Part shown: positions 15,309 to 23,336 of the stretch, one piece after another | How positions within the stretch are numbered: position 1 is the stretch's first letter | How the letters are laid out: every line of letters starts with the position of its first letter | Assembly: GCA_902787375.1 (NCBI GenBank) | Contig: CADAGD010000022.1 | Location: 1 to 45,170, forward strand | DNA: 45,170 nt | Source: an uncultured Eubacteriales bacterium | GTDB lineage: Bacteria; Bacillota; Clostridia; Christensenellales; CAG-138 | Reading direction: 5' to 3' | Position numbers and translations under genes: made by a program | Notes under the pieces: model-generated | What the model was told of the DNA's origin: nothing | Seen by the model: the letters and a program-made list of their open reading frames with translations, nothing else | The model's database searches: none

Positions 15309-16322
15309 CTATTTTCCGACTTCTTTCAGGGCTTTTTCGGCAAAACTGTTATCCACAAGCTCCGAGAAATCGACCCTTGCCTTCAGCTCGCCGTTGAAGT
15401 CCATTATGTCGAGCAGACGGTTGAATGCGTCCTCCGTCATGACGGGGGTTTTCATCCATGAATCGGTTTCCCTGTAGCTCTTGGCTACCGATTCGAGAGT
15501 GGGAATATCCGTATCGGGGAAGTAGGGCTGCATGGCTTGGGCTATTTCATTATCGCTTGCGGAGGCGACCCACTTCTGAGCTTTGACAATGGCACGAATG
15601 AATTTCATAACAAGCTCAGGCTCCTTTTTGACCGTTTCGGGCGCGGTCATGAATGTGGTATATGGAACCTCGCCGGATTCAAGACCCACGTTTGCTACTA
15701 TGTAGCCTTTGCCGTTGTCCTGGAATTTGGAAGCTGTGGGTTCAAAGAGGGTTACATAATCCCCTGTTCCGCTTTCAAATGCGCCGCCCATGAGGTTGAA
15801 CTGGATATTGTTTATGACTTCAACATCCTTACCGGGAGTGAGCCCGTGCTTGTTCAGGACATACATGAGCGTCATGTAGGGCATACCGCCGACACGTCCG
15901 CCGATGACGGATTTACCATTGAGTGATTCCCACTTGAAATCGGCGTCGGGACTGCGGCCTAAAAGGTATGAGCCGTCGCGCTTGGTAAGCTGACCGATTA
16001 TGACGGGATGTTCCGTCTTGCCCTCATTGATTACATAAACGCCCGTTTCGGGGCCCATGAGAGCGAAATCGGCTTCTCCGGCAAGGAGCGCGGTCATGCT
16101 TGCATCGCTTCCGCCGCCGGTCACTATCTCGATTTCAAGTCCCTCGGCTTCAAAGAACCCGCGGGAAGCGGCAACGTAGAGGGGAGCGTAGAATACCGAG
16201 CGCGTGACCTCGTTAAGAGTAATCTTGCGAAGCCCCTCCTCGGTCTTGGTACAGGCATTCAGAGAAACGCCCATTACCGCCAACATCAATACGGATAAAA
16301 ACAGAGCAACAATTCTTTTCAT
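15309..16322 (-). CDS. ABC transporter substrate-binding lipoprotein (NMT1/SsuA-like)
   Basis: This 337-residue protein is an exported lipoprotein with a classical signal ending Leu-Asn-Ala-Cys24. The mature part resembles the NMT1/THI5/SsuA class of periplasmic-binding-protein-like fold II proteins, including GGSDASMTALLAGEADFALMG, typical of receptors for nitrate, sulfonates or pyrimidine precursors. The start is ATG 16322, with GGAGG 7 nt upstream; an in-frame TTG at 16334 lies inside that site. No permease or ATPase gene is present nearby, so it is an orphan receptor here. It lies 54 nt downstream of pgsA on the same strand. The ligand is unknown. Confidence 0.85.
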   Translation of the reverse strand: MKRIVALFLSVLMLAVMGVSLNACTKTEEGLRKITLNEVTRSVFYAPLYVAASRGFFEAEGLEIEIVTGGGSDASMTALLAGEADFALMGPETGVYVINEGKTEHPVIIGQLTKRDGSYLLGRSPDADFKWESLNGKSVIGGRVGGMPYMTLMYVLNKHGLTPGKDVEVINNIQFNLMGGAFESGTGDYVTLFEPTASKFQDNGKGYIVANVGLESGEVPYTTFMTAPETVKKEPELVMKFIRAIVKAQKWVASASDNEIAQAMQPYFPDTDIPTLESVAKSYRETDSWMKTPVMTEDAFNRLLDIMDFNGELKARVDFSELVDNSFAEKALKEVGK

Positions 16323-16376
16323 TTTGACCTCCAAAAAGATTTGCTGCTCTATATTATTCCGCTTGTTTAAAAAAGG

Positions 16377-16955
16377 TTACGCATCCTTATCGTAGGCGTT
16401 TTTGTTCTTGTATTTTTTTCCGATGAACCCGCCCTTGTAGGCGTAGTGGAAAAGCGAGGATATGCTGATTATCAAAGCGATCGCGTAAAGCACCGTAAGC
16501 AGCGTGTCGGGAATGATAAGATTGAACTGGGGCGTAAGCTTTACGAGCGTAAGCGTTACGCAGATGAAGAACATGCCTGTTGCGAGCTTGCCCCAGATAT
16601 CCGCATAGACGGTTATCTTTCTCTTTTTGAGGAGGAACAGACCGCCGAAAATCATCATCAGCTCTTTAAACAAAACAACACCGAGCATATACGGGTAGAG
16701 AGGGGGATGCTCGACGAAAAGCAGGCAGATAAGCACGGATATGAGCATAAACTTATCCGCGAACGGATCGACGAGCTTGCCGAAATCGGATACCCAGTTG
16801 AACTTTCTTGCGAGGAAGCCGTCAAGCACATCGGTTATGAATGCGGCAATGAACACTATAAGGCAAGCCAAATAGAGCTGTTTTACGAATAGGGCAATAA
16901 AGACGAAGACCATAACTATCCTGAGACATGTAAGGATGTTGGGTATATGACGCAT
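16377..16955 (-). CDS. pgsA: CDP-diacylglycerol-glycerol-3-phosphate 3-phosphatidyltransferase
   Basis: This 192-residue integral membrane enzyme makes phosphatidylglycerol phosphate from CDP-diacylglycerol. The CDP-alcohol phosphotransferase signature DG-x2-AR-x8-G-x3-D-x3-D is complete (DGFLAR...G...D...D). Several hydrophobic segments follow, and the basic, Asn/Lys-rich C-terminus is cytoplasmic. The start is ATG 16955, with AAAGGAGG well placed; an upstream in-frame ATG at 17012 overlaps the promoter and is rejected. Length is normal for PgsA. Other CDP-alcohol transferases are possible, but no alternative substrate gene is nearby. Confidence 0.9.
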   Translation of the reverse strand: MRHIPNILTCLRIVMVFVFIALFVKQLYLACLIVFIAAFITDVLDGFLARKFNWVSDFGKLVDPFADKFMLISVLICLLFVEHPPLYPYMLGVVLFKELMMIFGGLFLLKKRKITVYADIWGKLATGMFFICVTLTLVKLTPQFNLIIPDTLLTVLYAIALIISISSLFHYAYKGGFIGKKYKNKNAYDKDA

Positions 16956-16982
16956 ATTCAGTCCTCCTTTTTCTGTAACAGT

Positions 16983-17011
16983 ATTATAATACATTCGGAT
17001 TGTTTTTTCCA
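16983..17011 (-). promoter_or_regulatory. pgsA promoter
   Basis: On the minus strand, TGGAAA (complement of 17006-17011) and a perfect TATAAT (complement of 16983-16988) are separated by 17 bp, about 28 nt upstream of the pgsA start codon. The -35 is weak. Confidence 0.55.
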
Positions 17012-17066
17012 TATTTTTTGAAAATAATATAATGCAAATAAAAAACGGGACAGTTTCCGAAAAGTG

Positions 17067-17095
17067 ATGACAAAAGGGAGCAAATGTGTTATACT
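17067..17095 (+). promoter_or_regulatory. Promoter placing transcription start at the start codon
   Basis: ATGACA (17067-17072) and TATACT (17090-17095) are separated by 17 bp, each one mismatch from consensus. The expected transcription start, about 7 nt after the -10, is at or next to the A of ATG 17102. Confidence 0.55.
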
Positions 17096-17101
17096 GGATA
17101 T

Positions 17102-17884
17102 ATGAAAAGGTTCATTGCGATTATATTTGTTTTTACGATACTCTTGGTATGCGCCGCTCCGGCAATAAACGCGTCGGAAACGGAATCGTCCGGAAGCGCG
17201 GTGTTTAACAAGAATTCCAACGGAGCCATGGTTGTGAGGATACAGCAGAGGCTTCGTGAATTGGGCTATCTGAATTTCAAGCCGACCGGCGCCTACAAGT
17301 CCATGACGGAAAGGGCTGTAAAGGATTTCCAGACGAATTACCGCGACAAGGGTCAAAGGATCCAGACCGACGGCATACTGAAGGCGGATCAGGTCGAGTG
17401 GCTTTTCAGACCGGATGCGCTTCGAGTGACATTGAGCGGAATATCCATTCCGTCCGGCCCCAAGCATGGCTCCGGCAATCTTAAAAAGACGGGGAGCATT
17501 GTCGCGTGGAGCGAAGTCAAACAGATGCTTAATCAGGGAGCCAAATACCTTGTGACGGATTGCTATACCGGCAATACATTCGAGCTGTTCTTCACGGGCG
17601 GCGAGAACCATGCCGAGATGGAGCCGGCTTCCGTTGACGATTTTAACGAGTATAAGGGCATTTGCGGCTCGGAATTCAATTACCTCAAACGTCCCGTTGT
17701 CGTAAAGATAGACGATAAGCAGATCGCGGCTTCAATTCAATGCTGGCCCCATGGCGAAGGCTCGATTGACAGCAACGGAATGGATGGGCATGTCTGCCTG
17801 TTCTTCGACGGAAGCTATTCGCATGTGGGTATGCTCCCCGATGTTGAGCATACCGAGAACGTCTATAAGGCGGGGGGACAGTAA
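17102..17884 (+). CDS. Secreted peptidoglycan-binding domain protein
   Basis: This 260-residue protein has a strong signal peptide (ending near AINA-S) and a PG_binding_1 domain at about residues 38-105 (VRIQQRLRELGYL...AVKDFQ...DGILKADQ). The C-terminal domain of about 130 residues contains YLVTDCYTGNTFELF and a GHVCLFFDGSYSH histidine motif. That domain is shared by several Firmicutes PG-binding proteins; I know no established activity for it. The start fits the signal peptide, but no ribosome binding site lies at the right distance, and the promoter above suggests a leaderless mRNA. An alternative ATG at 17084 has AAAGGGAG only 3 nt upstream. A terminator follows directly, so it is monocistronic. 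Confidence 0.8.
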   Translation: MKRFIAIIFVFTILLVCAAPAINASETESSGSAVFNKNSNGAMVVRIQQRLRELGYLNFKPTGAYKSMTERAVKDFQTNYRDKGQRIQTDGILKADQVEWLFRPDALRVTLSGISIPSGPKHGSGNLKKTGSIVAWSEVKQMLNQGAKYLVTDCYTGNTFELFFTGGENHAEMEPASVDDFNEYKGICGSEFNYLKRPVVVKIDDKQIAASIQCWPHGEGSIDSNGMDGHVCLFFDGSYSHVGMLPDVEHTENVYKAGGQ

Positions 17885-17894
17885 TAAACGGAGC

Positions 17895-17938
17895 AGGCGG
17901 GCGAGTGCGGCTCAATGCGGCGCACCCGCCTTTTCTTT
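17895..17938 (+). terminator. Intrinsic terminator
   Basis: AGGCGGG and CCCGCCT arms enclose a GC-rich, partly paired interior and are followed by TTTTCTTTT, directly after the peptidoglycan-binding protein gene. Confidence 0.75.
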
Positions 17939-18046
17939 TGGCTCAACGCTCGGCATTTATCAGACGACGGAGTTTTAAACGCGAAATACGATTGGTAAAA
18001 TTGTCACAAAAAAGGAAGTTTTATATCATTTTACTCATAAAAAGGC

Positions 18047-18076
18047 TTGACAATATATCGGAGAGGAGGGTATAAT
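18047..18076 (+). promoter_or_regulatory. Consensus promoter of LRR/dockerin gene 1
   Basis: A perfect TTGACA (18047-18052) and perfect TATAAT (18071-18076) are separated by 18 bp. The block from here is nearly identical to 42712-42741 upstream of the second LRR gene; upstream of the -35 the two loci are unrelated. Confidence 0.9.
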
Positions 18077-18087
18077 GATATTAACGA

Positions 18088-18118
18088 CGGAGGAAAGCGT
18101 TGCACACCGCTTCGTCCG
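18088..18118 (+). promoter_or_regulatory. Leader hairpin of LRR/dockerin gene 1
   Basis: CGGA and AAGCG on the left pair with CGCTT and TCCG on the right around the loop TTGCACAC, with a small internal loop. The equivalent hairpin before gene 2 has a different sequence but the same position, so the structure appears conserved. Confidence 0.5.
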
Positions 18119-18524
18119 CGTAATAAAAACTAAGGAGGAAAAAACCATGAAAAAACGTATCTTGGCAGCCGTGATCGCGGCAGTATTCGCAGTCCTCAAT
18201 GTCGCTTCGGCTCTGCCCGTTTTCGCGCTCAACGAATCGACTACGAGGTATCCCACCCCCGAAGGCTATAACGACCATGACTACCAAAAGCTCGTCGCGT
18301 TCCTCGAACAGACCGACGAGGAGGGAGTGAAAAACGGAGAGAAGCTGAGTGAAAACTATGATCCCAACGATCCCGAAACGTGGGGAACATGTTATTACGG
18401 TCAAAGATTTCAATGGATTGAATCAGATGGCGAACTCAGGATACAAAGCATATATGTATATTCAGAAAGACTTTGCGGAGCCCTTGACGTTAGCGGCTGT
18501 ACCGCGCTTAAGAAGTTGTGGTGC

Positions 18525-19730
18525 TACTCCAACAACCTGACCACGCTTGACGTTAGCGGCTGTACCGCGCTTACAAGTTTGGATTGCCACTACAACTACA
18601 ACAACCTGACCACGCTTGACGTGAGCGGCTGTACCGAGCTTGAGAATTTGAGTTGCGGCGGCAACAACCTGACCTCACTTGACGTGAGCAGCTGCACCGC
18701 GCTTAAGTATTTGTCTTGCTCCTCCAACAACCTGACCGAGCTTGACGTGAGCAACAATACCACACTTGAAGAGTTGTATTGCGGCTCCAACAACCTGACC
18801 ACGCTTGACGTGAGCGGCTGTGCTTGACGTGAGCGGCTGTATCGCGCTTATAGGTTTGTATTGCTACTCCAACAACCTGACCGAGCTTGACGTGAGCGGC
18901 TGTACTGCGCTTACATATTTGCATTGCTACGACAACAACCTGACATCGCTTGACGTGAGCGGCTGTACCGCGCTTGAGTATTTGTATTGCTACTCCAACA
19001 ACCTGACCGAGCTTGACGTGAGCAACAATACCGCGCTTTGGGATTTGTCTTGCTACTCCAACAACCTGACCGAGCTTGACGTGAGCAACAATACCGCGCT
19101 TCAGACTTTGTCTTGCTCCTCCAACAACCTGACCACGCTTGACGTGAGCAGCAATACCGCACTTGAGGAGTTGTCTTGCGGCTACAACAACCTGACCGCG
19201 CTTGACGTGAGCAACAATACCGCGCTTGAGTATTTGTATTGCTACTCCAACAACCTGACCGAGCTTGACGTGAGCAACAATACCGCGCTTACAAGTTTGG
19301 GTTGCGGTGAAAACAACCTGACCTCGCTTGACGTGAGCAACAATACCGCGCTTGAGGGTTTGTCTTGCTACTCCAACAACCTGACCGAACTTGACGTGAG
19401 CAGCAATACCGCGCTTAAGTATTTGCATTGCTACTCCAATAACCTGACCTCGCTTGACGTGAGCAACAATACCGCGCTTAAGACTTTGTATTGCTACTCC
19501 AATAACCTGACCGAGCTTGACGTGAGCAGCAATACCGCGCTTACAAGTTTGTATTGCTACTCCAATAACCTGACCGAGCTTGACGTGAGCAACAATACCG
19601 CGCTTACAAGTTTGTATTGCTACGAAAACAACCTGACCGAGCTTGACGTGAGCAACAATACCGCGCTTAAGTATTTGCATTGCTACTCCAATAACCTGAC
19701 CGAGCTTGATTTGAGCAACAACACGAAGCT
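18525..19730 (+). repeat. 63-bp tandem coding repeats of LRR gene 1
   Basis: About 20 head-to-tail 63-bp units, each encoding one 21-residue LRR. The CTTGACGTGAGCAACAATAC segment recurs almost unchanged in most units, including at third codon positions, which points to recent duplication or gene conversion rather than selection on protein alone. Confidence 0.9.
18803..18840. repeat. 19-bp tandem duplication causing the frameshift in LRR gene 1
   Basis: GCTTGACGTGAGCGGCTGT occupies 18803-18821 and again 18822-18840. This could be a 19-bp duplication or, equivalently, a 44-bp deletion from one 63-bp repeat; both shift the frame by one. Confidence 0.9.
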
Positions 19731-20242
19731 TCCAATCGACCACATATACACAGAAGGAAAAGGTTGTATTGGCTATCTTAAAGATTATTATAGTAGTAAA
19801 ATATATGCAAAGCCTCAAGATGGTGAGAGCTTCCTCGGCTGGTACAACGAGGACGGCGAATTGCTTTCAACCGATGCCGAATGGAGTATAGAGGGCAGAA
19901 CCGAAAAGGTATTCATCGCCAAATTCACGGGCGGCGAGCCTGAGATCATCCCCGGCGATGCCGACGGCGATGGCGAGCTGACGTTCAACGACGTGACGGT
20001 TCTCTATTACTATCTGCTAAACGGCGATATGACGGGCATGACGCCTGAGAGCTTGGCAGGTGCCGATCTCAACAACGACGGTGTTATAAGCGTATCCGAC
20101 ATAACACTTATGTTCAACCTCCTGCTTGGCGGCAGTTGAACCTGATCCGATCGGCTGATGCTTCACACCGAAAAGGATTGCTTTGCCTCAGCGTCATAAA
20201 ACGGTTTTCAACAGCACATCCTTTGTAAAACCCCAACATTTT

Positions 20243-20276
20243 GCCCCAAGGAGATTTCCTCCCCTTGGGGCTTTTA
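20243..20276 (+). terminator. Intrinsic terminator of LRR gene 1
   Basis: GCCCCAAGGAG pairs with CTCCCCTTGGGGC, one base bulged, around a short ATTTC loop, and is followed by TTTTAT. It lies about 100 nt after the stop codon. Confidence 0.85.
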
Positions 20277-20342
20277 TAACGCATCCATTCAGCAAGTGCC
20301 GCATATTCTCGATTCTTGAAATTCAGTAATTACAAATTAACT

Positions 20343-20499
20343 TGGCTCCCATTGTCAAGGGGAGCTGTCAGCCGAGCAAAGCGAGGATGACTGAGGGGTT
20401 GAAAGCAACTAAAAAACTCAAGCGTGGTAAGGGAAAACAACCCCTCCGTCGCGGCGGCTTTACCGCGCCGCGCCACCTCCCCTGACTCAGGGGAGGCAG
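20343..20499. repeat. Family B foldback repeat, copy L1
   Basis: This 157-bp element opens with GGCTCCCATTGTCAAGGGGAGC and closes with a CTCCCCTGACTCAGGGGAG hairpin. Internally GACTGAGGGGTTG pairs with CAACCCCTCCGTC. The same unit recurs downstream of LRR gene 2. No protein-coding content is apparent. The segment continuing to about 20575 is also nearly identical to 45100-45170. Confidence 0.85.
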
Positions 20500-20595
20500 A
20501 TTACTTGACTGCTCTCATGCCTGATTTGCAACGACTTTTAGCAAAAGAGCCCAACATTCACAGCTCTCATACACAGCAAGAATTACAAAGCGGAT

Positions 20596-20764
20596 TGGCT
20601 CCCATTGTCAAGGGGAGCTGTCAGCCGAGCAAAGCGAGGATGACTGAGGGGTTGAAAGCAACTTTAAAAACTCAAGTGAGATATGGGAAAGCGACCCTTT
20701 CGTCTTTTCGGCATTCTGCATACTGCCTCAAAGCCACCTTCCCTTACGCAGGGAAGGTCGGGAG
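20596..20764. repeat. Family B foldback repeat, copy L2 (diverged)
   Basis: The first half, through GAGGATGACTGAGGGGTTG, is nearly identical to copy L1. The second half is diverged and closes with ACCTTCCCTTACGCAGGGAAGGT in place of the usual terminal hairpin. The stretch 20500-20595 between the copies holds no gene I can support. Confidence 0.8.
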
Positions 20765-20815
20765 CGTGCAGCCCAACCGACTTTGTATCAAAGGCTGAAA
20801 AACATAAGCAAAATA

Positions 20816-20854
20816 AAGAAAAATAACCCCTCCGTCGCATTGGCGGAAGGGTTT
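20816..20854 (-). terminator. Terminator of the isc operon, apparently derived from a family B arm
   Basis: On the minus strand AACCCTTCCG pairs with CGGAGGGGTT (one G-U pair) and is followed by ATTTTT. The arm AACCCCTCCGTCGC at 20825-20838 is the same sequence found inside family B repeats, so this terminator looks like a remnant of that element put to use. Confidence 0.7.
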
Positions 20855-20863
20855 CCTTGCTTT

Positions 20864-21766
20864 TTATCGGTTCTGCAATCCAAAATCGACGACGTATTTC
20901 TCAACAAGTGCGCAAGGTCTGTATTCGGTTTTCGACCTGCGAAGTCCCGGATCGCCCGAATCATCCTCACGGTTTATGTACTTGATTCCGGGGGCGGCGT
21001 TCTGCCTTGCGTACAATGACGCGAGCATGGGATACGCGCCGCTGTACTCTGTCAACGCCTTCTCAATATGGACATAGAGCGTATCGCCGATAATCTCACC
21101 GACGCTCAATCCGATTATTTTGCCGTCAACGGACAGTATTCCGCCTGTAAAGCCGAACGACTTTATGTGGTCAAGAATCTCAATGGCGCGGATGTATTCC
21201 TCCCTTGCTATGGGGGAATCCTTTAGGAAGGCTCCCGCGCTTTCGGACAGGAATGCTTTTGCGGCGGCAAGGCTTGTCTCATCGAAAGGAGAGTATTCGT
21301 ACTGAGGATAATCCCTTATAAAGCGGTTGCAATGGTTCCTCGGCGTCACAAGCTTCTTGCCGTGATAGCCGAGAAAGTTTTCATAAGGATAGAGATAATC
21401 CTCCCAATCGCGGTACTCGACCGATTCGACGGGTTCTCCGAGATTCCGTATAAGCTCAGGAACCGCCTGCGACGGCACACAGCAGAATCGGAGGGGTATA
21501 CCACGCTCAGCGGCGTCTTTCTTTATAGAAAGAAGCGCGGAAGAAATGCTACCGCTGCCAACAGGAAACGAGTAGCAGAGTCCCATGTCAAGATAATCCG
21601 CCGTAGCGATTAGCATATTGTCAATTATTGTGTAGGTCTGCTTGAAATAGTCGCGCCACATGAACAGACCGCCTATTGTGTAATCGCAGCTTCTGAAAGC
21701 TTGCAGCTCAAGCAATGGTTTCATTTCACGCATTGCCTGAGCTGTAAAGGGTTTAAAACTCAGCAT
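20864..21766 (-). CDS. DUF2156 / phosphatidylglycerol lysyltransferase C-terminal-domain protein
   Basis: This 300-residue soluble protein resembles the GNAT-like C-terminal domain of MprF/LPG synthases (DUF2156), which transfers an amino acid from aminoacyl-tRNA. It starts MLSFKPFTAQ, includes DYTIGGLFMWRDYF, and has the KKLVTPRNHCNRFI region typical of stand-alone Firmicutes members. It has no membrane-flippase part, so lipid substrates are not certain and no reaction is established for this type. It is the last gene of the iscR-iscS-iscU run, starting 6 nt after iscU, so it is probably co-transcribed with iron-sulfur genes. Confidence 0.8.
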   Translation of the reverse strand: MLSFKPFTAQAMREMKPLLELQAFRSCDYTIGGLFMWRDYFKQTYTIIDNMLIATADYLDMGLCYSFPVGSGSISSALLSIKKDAAERGIPLRFCCVPSQAVPELIRNLGEPVESVEYRDWEDYLYPYENFLGYHGKKLVTPRNHCNRFIRDYPQYEYSPFDETSLAAAKAFLSESAGAFLKDSPIAREEYIRAIEILDHIKSFGFTGGILSVDGKIIGLSVGEIIGDTLYVHIEKALTEYSGAYPMLASLYARQNAAPGIKYINREDDSGDPGLRRSKTEYRPCALVEKYVVDFGLQNR

Positions 21767-21772
21767 AAAAGC

Positions 21773-22162
21773 TTATTTGTTGTCGGACTTTTCTTCCATT
21801 CTCTTGTGATAATCGTCCACAGCGGCTTTAACAGCCTCCTCTGCAAGCACCGAGCAATGGATTTTAACGGGGGGAAGTCCCTCAAGAGCCTCAACGACCG
21901 CTTCATTGGAGAGCTTGAGAGCGTCGTCAATGGACTTGCCCTTTATCATCTCGGTCGCCATGGAGCTTGTGGCTATCGCCGCGCCGCAGCCGAATGTCTT
22001 GAAGCCGACGTCCTCGATTATGCCCTCGTCATTGACGCGAATGAACATCTGCATTATGTCGCCGCACTTGGCGTTGCCGACCATGCCCATTCCGTTATAG
22101 TTTTCGATTTCACCCTGATTGCGGGGATTCTGAAAATGATCCAAGACTTTTTCCGTATACAT
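21773..22162 (-). CDS. iscU: Iron-sulfur cluster scaffold protein IscU/NifU-like
   Basis: This 129-residue protein is the scaffold on which a new iron-sulfur cluster is built with sulfur from the cysteine desulfurase. The three ligand cysteines are Cys33 (NAKCGD), Cys59 (TFGCGAA) and Cys103 (IHCSVLAEEA), with Asp35 beside the first. The start is ATG 22162, preceded by AGGAGGAAACAAC; an upstream in-frame extension has no ribosome binding site and lacks family similarity. It lies 13 nt after iscS. Clostridial genomes usually call this NifU or IscU. Confidence 0.95.
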   Translation of the reverse strand: MYTEKVLDHFQNPRNQGEIENYNGMGMVGNAKCGDIMQMFIRVNDEGIIEDVGFKTFGCGAAIATSSMATEMIKGKSIDDALKLSNEAVVEALEGLPPVKIHCSVLAEEAVKAAVDDYHKRMEEKSDNK

Positions 22163-22175
22163 TGTTGTTTCCTCC

Positions 22176-23336
22176 TTATGCGTGGTACAGGGGCGACATG
22201 TCGCGGAGCTTTGCGGCAACCTTCGGCAGCACCTCTAAAACATAATCAATATCTTCCTCGGTTGTGTCGTCGCAGAGAGTCATACGGACGGAGCCGTGAG
22301 CAACCTCATGTGTAAGTCCCATTGCAAGCAGAACATGGCTGGGATCAAGGGAACCGCTCGTACACGCTGAACCGCTCGATGCGGCTATGCCGTTCAAATC
22401 GAGCATGAGAAGTATGGACTCTCCCTCGATGTACTTTATTGAGTAATTGACGTTATTCGGAAGCCTGCTTGTCGGATGCCCGTTGAGCTTGACTTCGGGT
22501 ATGCGAAGCGGTATCTCGCGTATGAGCTTATCGCGCAGAACCATCATCTTATTGGCTTTCGCCTCAAGATCGCTGCACGCAAGCTCTATTGCCTTGCCCA
22601 TTCCGACTATTCCGGGAACATTCTCGGTTCCCGCCCTGCGGTTGCGCTCCTGTGCGCCGCCGACTATCAGCGCGGGAACGATGATTCCCTTTCTGACATA
22701 CAGCGCGCCGATACCCTTGGGGCCGTGGAACTTATGAGCGGACATGGAGAGCATGTCTATATTCATAGCCTGTACGTCTATGGGAAGATGTCCTACAGCC
22801 TGCACGGCGTCGGTGTGGAAGAATACCTTCCTCTCACGACATAGCTTGCCTATCTCGGCTATGGGCATTATCGTTCCGACCTCGTTGTTTGCAAACATTA
22901 TCGTAACAAGAATGGTGTCGTCACGCATGGCGTCCCTGACCTGCTCGGCAGTTACCATGCCGTATTCGTCAACGGGAAGGTATGTGACCTCATAACCCTG
23001 CTTTTCAAGAAGCTGACATGTGTGAAGCACCGCGTGATGCTCAACGGCGGTTGTGATTATGTGTTTCCCCTTTTTTGAATAACGCTCGGCAATGCCGCGT
23101 ATGGCGGTATTATCAGCCTCGGAGCCGCCGCTCATGAATATTATCTCGGAGGGGTCGGCGTTTATTGCTGACGCGACCTGCTGACGCGCCCTATCGACTG
23201 CCATTGCGGATTGCTGACCGAAATAATGGGGACTTGAGGGGTTCCCGTAAATATCGGTCATGTACGGCAGCATCTCGTTCAATACTTCGGGTATGAGCCT
23301 TGTAGTCGCCGCGTTATCAAGATAAACTCGCTTCAT
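22176..23336 (-). CDS. iscS: Cysteine desulfurase IscS/NifS
   Basis: This 386-residue PLP enzyme takes sulfur from cysteine and passes it as a persulfide to IscU and other acceptors. Lys202 in SAHKFHGPKG binds the cofactor, the HH pair of VEHHAV stacks on it, and Cys325 in the flexible SGSACTSGS loop carries the persulfide (group I desulfurase). Length is normal. The start codon overlaps the iscR stop by four bases (ATGA), showing tight coupling to the regulator. Confidence 0.95.
   Translation of the reverse strand: MKRVYLDNAATTRLIPEVLNEMLPYMTDIYGNPSSPHYFGQQSAMAVDRARQQVASAINADPSEIIFMSGGSEADNTAIRGIAERYSKKGKHIITTAVEHHAVLHTCQLLEKQGYEVTYLPVDEYGMVTAEQVRDAMRDDTILVTIMFANNEVGTIMPIAEIGKLCRERKVFFHTDAVQAVGHLPIDVQAMNIDMLSMSAHKFHGPKGIGALYVRKGIIVPALIVGGAQERNRRAGTENVPGIVGMGKAIELACSDLEAKANKMMVLRDKLIREIPLRIPEVKLNGHPTSRLPNNVNYSIKYIEGESILLMLDLNGIAASSGSACTSGSLDPSHVLLAMGLTHEVAHGSVRMTLCDDTTEEDIDYVLEVLPKVAAKLRDMSPLYHA

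Larger units (their letters stand above)
18147..20139 (+). pseudogene. Secreted InlJ-like LRR protein with dockerin, frameshifted (gene 1)
   Basis: The gene encodes a signal peptide, a unique N-terminal cap (about residues 30-105), roughly 20 leucine-rich repeats of 21 residues, a short beta module (LGWYNEDGEL...VFIAKFT) and a C-terminal type I dockerin. The LRR consensus is LxCYSNNLTELDVSNNTALxx, with a Cys at a fixed position as in Listeria InlJ. The dockerin has two calcium loops, DADGDGELTFND and DLNNDGVISVSD. The frame breaks at 18803-18840, where GCTTGACGTGAGCGGCTGT occurs twice in a row. The first frame ends at 18827 (226 codons, no dockerin) and the rest continues in another frame to 20139. 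Removing 19 bp restores 657 codons. The start is ATG 18147 with AAGGAGG; an ATG at 18075 is inside the -10 box. A dockerin implies a cohesin scaffold elsewhere in the genome. Confidence 0.8.

Noticed and set aside
16446..16892. Plus-strand frame of 148 codons opposite pgsA
   Set aside because: It is antisense to a complete CDP-alcohol phosphotransferase signature and its translation shows no domain or start signal.
18075..18146. ATG 18075 as the start of LRR gene 1
   Set aside because: It lies inside the perfect -10 box; ATG 18147 has AAGGAGG and a proper signal peptide.
18525..19730. CRISPR-like periodic repeats
   Set aside because: The 63-bp units are contiguous coding repeats without unique spacers, and no cas genes are nearby.
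18703..19818. Long minus-strand reading frame across the LRR array (371 codons)
   Set aside because: It is an artefact of the repeated plus-strand units; its translation is a monotonous repeat with no start signal, and the plus strand has promoter, signal peptide and dockerin.
20424..20798. Reading frame of 124 codons after LRR gene 1
   Set aside because: It lies within family B repeat copies and the same sequence occurs behind gene 2 without an equivalent conserved frame.
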